Below, piece after piece: positions 6,494 to 9,554 of a stretch of 9,554 nucleotides of DNA. The stretch is taken from contig JAGQHH010000375.1 in NCBI GenBank assembly GCA_020431945.1, forward strand, positions 1 through 9,554. Direction: 5' to 3'. The notes under the pieces were generated by a model. The model was given only the letters and a program-made list of their open reading frames with translations. It had not been told where the DNA came from and searched no databases. Numbering within the stretch: the first letter of the stretch is position 1; the number at the start of each line of letters is the position of its first letter. This DNA is from Cyanobacteria bacterium HKST-UBA02. Lineage in GTDB: Bacteria; Cyanobacteriota; Vampirovibrionia; Obscuribacterales; Obscuribacteraceae. The translations under genes were made by a program, and so were the position numbers.

Positions 6494-7522
6494 CTAGTGT
6501 CCGTGCCCGCCGCTTGCGGGAATGTCGAGCTGAATGAGCAGAGCCACGGCTACCGTATAGACGATAGCCCCCATCATCAGCAAGTTGGAGCTCAGCTTTT
6601 TCTGTTTCAAGAAGAGGAACCAGACCAGAGCCGAGCATACCGCCACGGCACCGGTGAGCAGGGTGCCGGTATCGAGGTTCCACTTAGTGAAGCCGATACC
6701 GAAAGCGACCGGAATACAACTCTGGAAGACCAGGGCACCGGTGACATTGCCCAGGGCCAGGGTGTCTTTGCCGTTGCGAGCCCAGAGAACGCTATTGATC
6801 TTCTCGGGAAGCTCGGTGGCAATCGGCGAAACGATGAGAGACAGGACCAGAGGCGGAAAACCTATATCCTGAGCTATATTCTGGATAAACTCGACGAATA
6901 TATATGCACCACCCACAATACCAGCCAGGGCAATGGTCACCTGGGGGATGATCAGTCTCAGCTTCTTAGACTCGAGCTTGACTATCTTGGTCATATAGAG
7001 GGGCTCCGGCTCAGCACCCATTTCGCCTTCCGCACTGAAGGTCTGGTAGAGATAGACCGGGTACACGAGAAAAATGAGACCGGCAATCACATAGCGAATC
7101 ACAGGATCCGCCGGCGCAAAGGAAGCGACCAGGGCGGCGGTGTAGGCCATCATGAAGAATCGCAGATCCCGGCCAAGAACGACCTCGTTCAGCTTGAGCT
7201 CTTTGGTGCGCCGCCCTTTCTTGGCGAAATAGAAAGCCGAGAGACCGCATAGACCAAGGGTCAGAGTAGACAGCATGAAAGGAGCGCCGGCAATGGCTCC
7301 GATGCCTACTTCAGCCCCGTGCTCACGCCCGAAGAAAGCAACGGCAACGATGGGGATGAGCGTCTCGGGAAGAGCCGTGCCCACCGCCGCCAGGACCGAG
7401 CCCACCACCCCTTCGCTGAGCTCCAGGCGCTGGCCCAGCCATTCGATACCATTGGTGAAAAGCTCAGCAGAGAAGACGATGATCAGAAGCGCGACAAAAA
7501 GAATTGCAATATCGAAAAACAT
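6494..7522 (-). CDS. Na+/Ca2+ exchanger-superfamily cation antiporter with altered ion-site motifs
   Basis: Inner-membrane cation exchanger of the CaCA superfamily, 342 residues with about 10 hydrophobic segments, the layout of prokaryotic NCX proteins. The two inverted alpha-repeats are recognisable. Alpha-1 has AAVGTALPETLIP (residues 45-57) and alpha-2 has SPIATELPEKINS (232-244), each keeping the P-E glutamate (E53, E240) that coordinates cation. In typical members these read GTSLPE and ATSLPE, so here one serine is Ala (A50) and the other Glu (E237). The later GSN motifs read GAP and GAL. An acidic loop (AEGEMGAEPEP) separates the halves and the C-terminus is GGHGH. I used the ATG at 7522; a GTG two codons upstream (7528) is an equal alternative, and neither has a clear ribosome site. 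It converges on the AI-2E-family gene with 4 bp between stops and diverges from gatC. Ca2+ is the default guess; selectivity may differ. Confidence 0.87.
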   Translation of the reverse strand: MFFDIAILFVALLIIVFSAELFTNGIEWLGQRLELSEGVVGSVLAAVGTALPETLIPIVAVAFFGREHGAEVGIGAIAGAPFMLSTLTLGLCGLSAFYFAKKGRRTKELKLNEVVLGRDLRFFMMAYTAALVASFAPADPVIRYVIAGLIFLVYPVYLYQTFSAEGEMGAEPEPLYMTKIVKLESKKLRLIIPQVTIALAGIVGGAYIFVEFIQNIAQDIGFPPLVLSLIVSPIATELPEKINSVLWARNGKDTLALGNVTGALVFQSCIPVAFGIGFTKWNLDTGTLLTGAVAVCSALVWFLFLKQKKLSSNLLMMGAIVYTVAVALLIQLDIPASGGHGH

Positions 7523-7596
7523 GATCACACCGGACGGTCTTTCTGAGACAATAGCCAGATTATCGAGCTCGTGACATCAGTGAAGATAACTATCAG

Positions 7597-7881
7597 ATGA
7601 TAACCGTAAAAGACGTAGAACATGTAGCAAAACTTGCAAGACTTGCTCTTTCGGATCATGAGAAGCGTCTATACACGGAACAGCTCGGCAAAATCATCCA
7701 GTACTTCGACCAGTTGCAGGAAGTGGACACCCGGGCGGTGGAGCCCATGTCCCATCCCCTGCCTCTCAACAATGTCATGAGAGACGACACGGTGGTTCAG
7801 CCTCTCGGTCACGAGACCATGCTGGCAAACGCTCCGGACCGGGAAGGGGCGTTTTTCAGGGTTCCCAAGATAACTGACTGA
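7597..7881 (+). CDS. gatC: Asp-tRNA(Asn)/Glu-tRNA(Gln) amidotransferase subunit C
   Basis: Small subunit of the GatCAB complex, which converts misacylated Glu-tRNA(Gln) and/or Asp-tRNA(Asn) to the amidated forms in the cytoplasm. GatC wraps around GatA and holds it to GatB. At 94 residues it has family length. The N-terminal helix VEHVAKLARLALSD and the C-terminal NAPDREGAFFRVPKI are the two conserved blocks. The residues between (LQEVDTRAVEPMSHP) match the linker of the family. gatA and gatB are not next to it here, so the complex is encoded at more than one locus unless they lie beyond the window. The 74-bp spacer to the divergent exchanger gene must hold promoters for both, but I see no strong box. 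The ATG lacks a strong Shine-Dalgarno sequence, yet the conserved N-terminus fits this start. pyrG follows after 111 bp. Confidence 0.95.
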   Translation: MITVKDVEHVAKLARLALSDHEKRLYTEQLGKIIQYFDQLQEVDTRAVEPMSHPLPLNNVMRDDTVVQPLGHETMLANAPDREGAFFRVPKITD

Positions 7882-7901
7882 TTTTGAGAGTCAAATTAGC
7901 A

Positions 7902-7947
7902 AAACGGAAGCTTTGAGACAGCTTAGCTTCCCACGAACCGTCCGTTT
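7902..7947 (+). promoter_or_regulatory. Nested inverted repeats between gatC and pyrG
   Basis: GGAAGCT (7906-7912) pairs perfectly with AGCTTCC (7925-7931) around a 12-nt loop. AAACGGA (7902-7908) pairs perfectly with TCCGTTT (7941-7947). The two stems share GGA at 7906-7908, so in full they exclude each other. If the inner stem forms, only AAAC/GTTT of the outer one can still pair. Placement just after gatC suggests a transcription-end or attenuator-like structure. No run of T follows either stem, so a standard intrinsic terminator is not supported. Function is an inference. Confidence 0.4.
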
Positions 7948-7948
7948 G

Positions 7949-7964
7949 TCATATATTATTGAAG
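7949..7964 (+). promoter_or_regulatory. Putative pyrG promoter (-10 element)
   Basis: TCATATATT (7949-7957) contains TATATT (7952-7957), a likely -10 box, with a purine start site expected near GGG at 7964-7966. The same 9-mer precedes the dehydrogenase gene at 4008-4016. A recognisable -35 box is missing at the proper distance, where the sequence falls in the inverted-repeat region. This would give a leader of about 29 nt before the pyrG ATG. Confidence 0.4.
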
Positions 7965-7971
7965 GGACTGA

Positions 7972-9554
<1,583 letters not shown>

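Noticed and set aside
6263..7252. 329-residue plus-strand open frame across the AI-2E-family and exchanger genes
   Set aside because: It lies out of frame with the first gene and antisense to the second, both of which have family motifs, and its translation has no domain character.

Overview
The window reads as ordinary bacterial chromosome. Genes are densely packed, several are housekeeping genes, intergenic spacers are short (4-111 bp), and no transposase, integrase, phage gene, tRNA/rRNA or CRISPR array is visible. Base composition looks moderately GC-rich, with AT-rich intergenic spots. The sequence alone does not fix the organism. A long Hanks-type kinase carrying a transmembrane segment, a leucine-rich stretch and TPR-like repeats, followed directly by a second kinase with a similar N-terminus, recalls the kinase-rich uncultured lineages near Cyanobacteria/Melainabacteria (Obscuribacterales-like). 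That placement is an inference of low to moderate confidence.

Layout. (1) Positions 1-3959, minus strand: an APC-superfamily amino-acid permease is followed after 8 bp by an 819-residue Ser/Thr kinase. The start of a second Ser/Thr kinase then begins at a TTG codon at 80 and runs off the left edge. The three are closely spaced and probably co-transcribed. (2) Positions 4040-6489, plus strand, divergent from the permease: a stand-alone 3-hydroxyacyl-CoA dehydrogenase with a duplicated C-terminal domain, then an AI-2E/PerM-family membrane protein with a low-complexity tail. (3) Positions 6494-7522, minus strand, convergent with the previous gene and separated by 4 bp: a cation exchanger of the Na+/Ca2+ (CaCA) superfamily with non-canonical ion-site motifs. 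(4) Positions 7597-9554, plus strand: gatC, then a 111-bp spacer with inverted repeats and a likely promoter, then pyrG (CTP synthase), which is cut by the right edge about two dozen codons before its expected end.

How the genes fit together. GatC (tRNA-dependent amidation) and PyrG (CTP synthesis) both belong to glutamine-amide metabolism, but their adjacency need not be functional. The dehydrogenase belongs to fatty-acid or hydroxybutyrate metabolism. The permease/kinase/kinase group is the most distinctive part: two related receptor-like kinases in tandem downstream of a transporter. I found no convincing new defence, mobile or biosynthetic system. The items most worth checking are the tandem kinases, the altered exchanger site and the structured pyrG leader.
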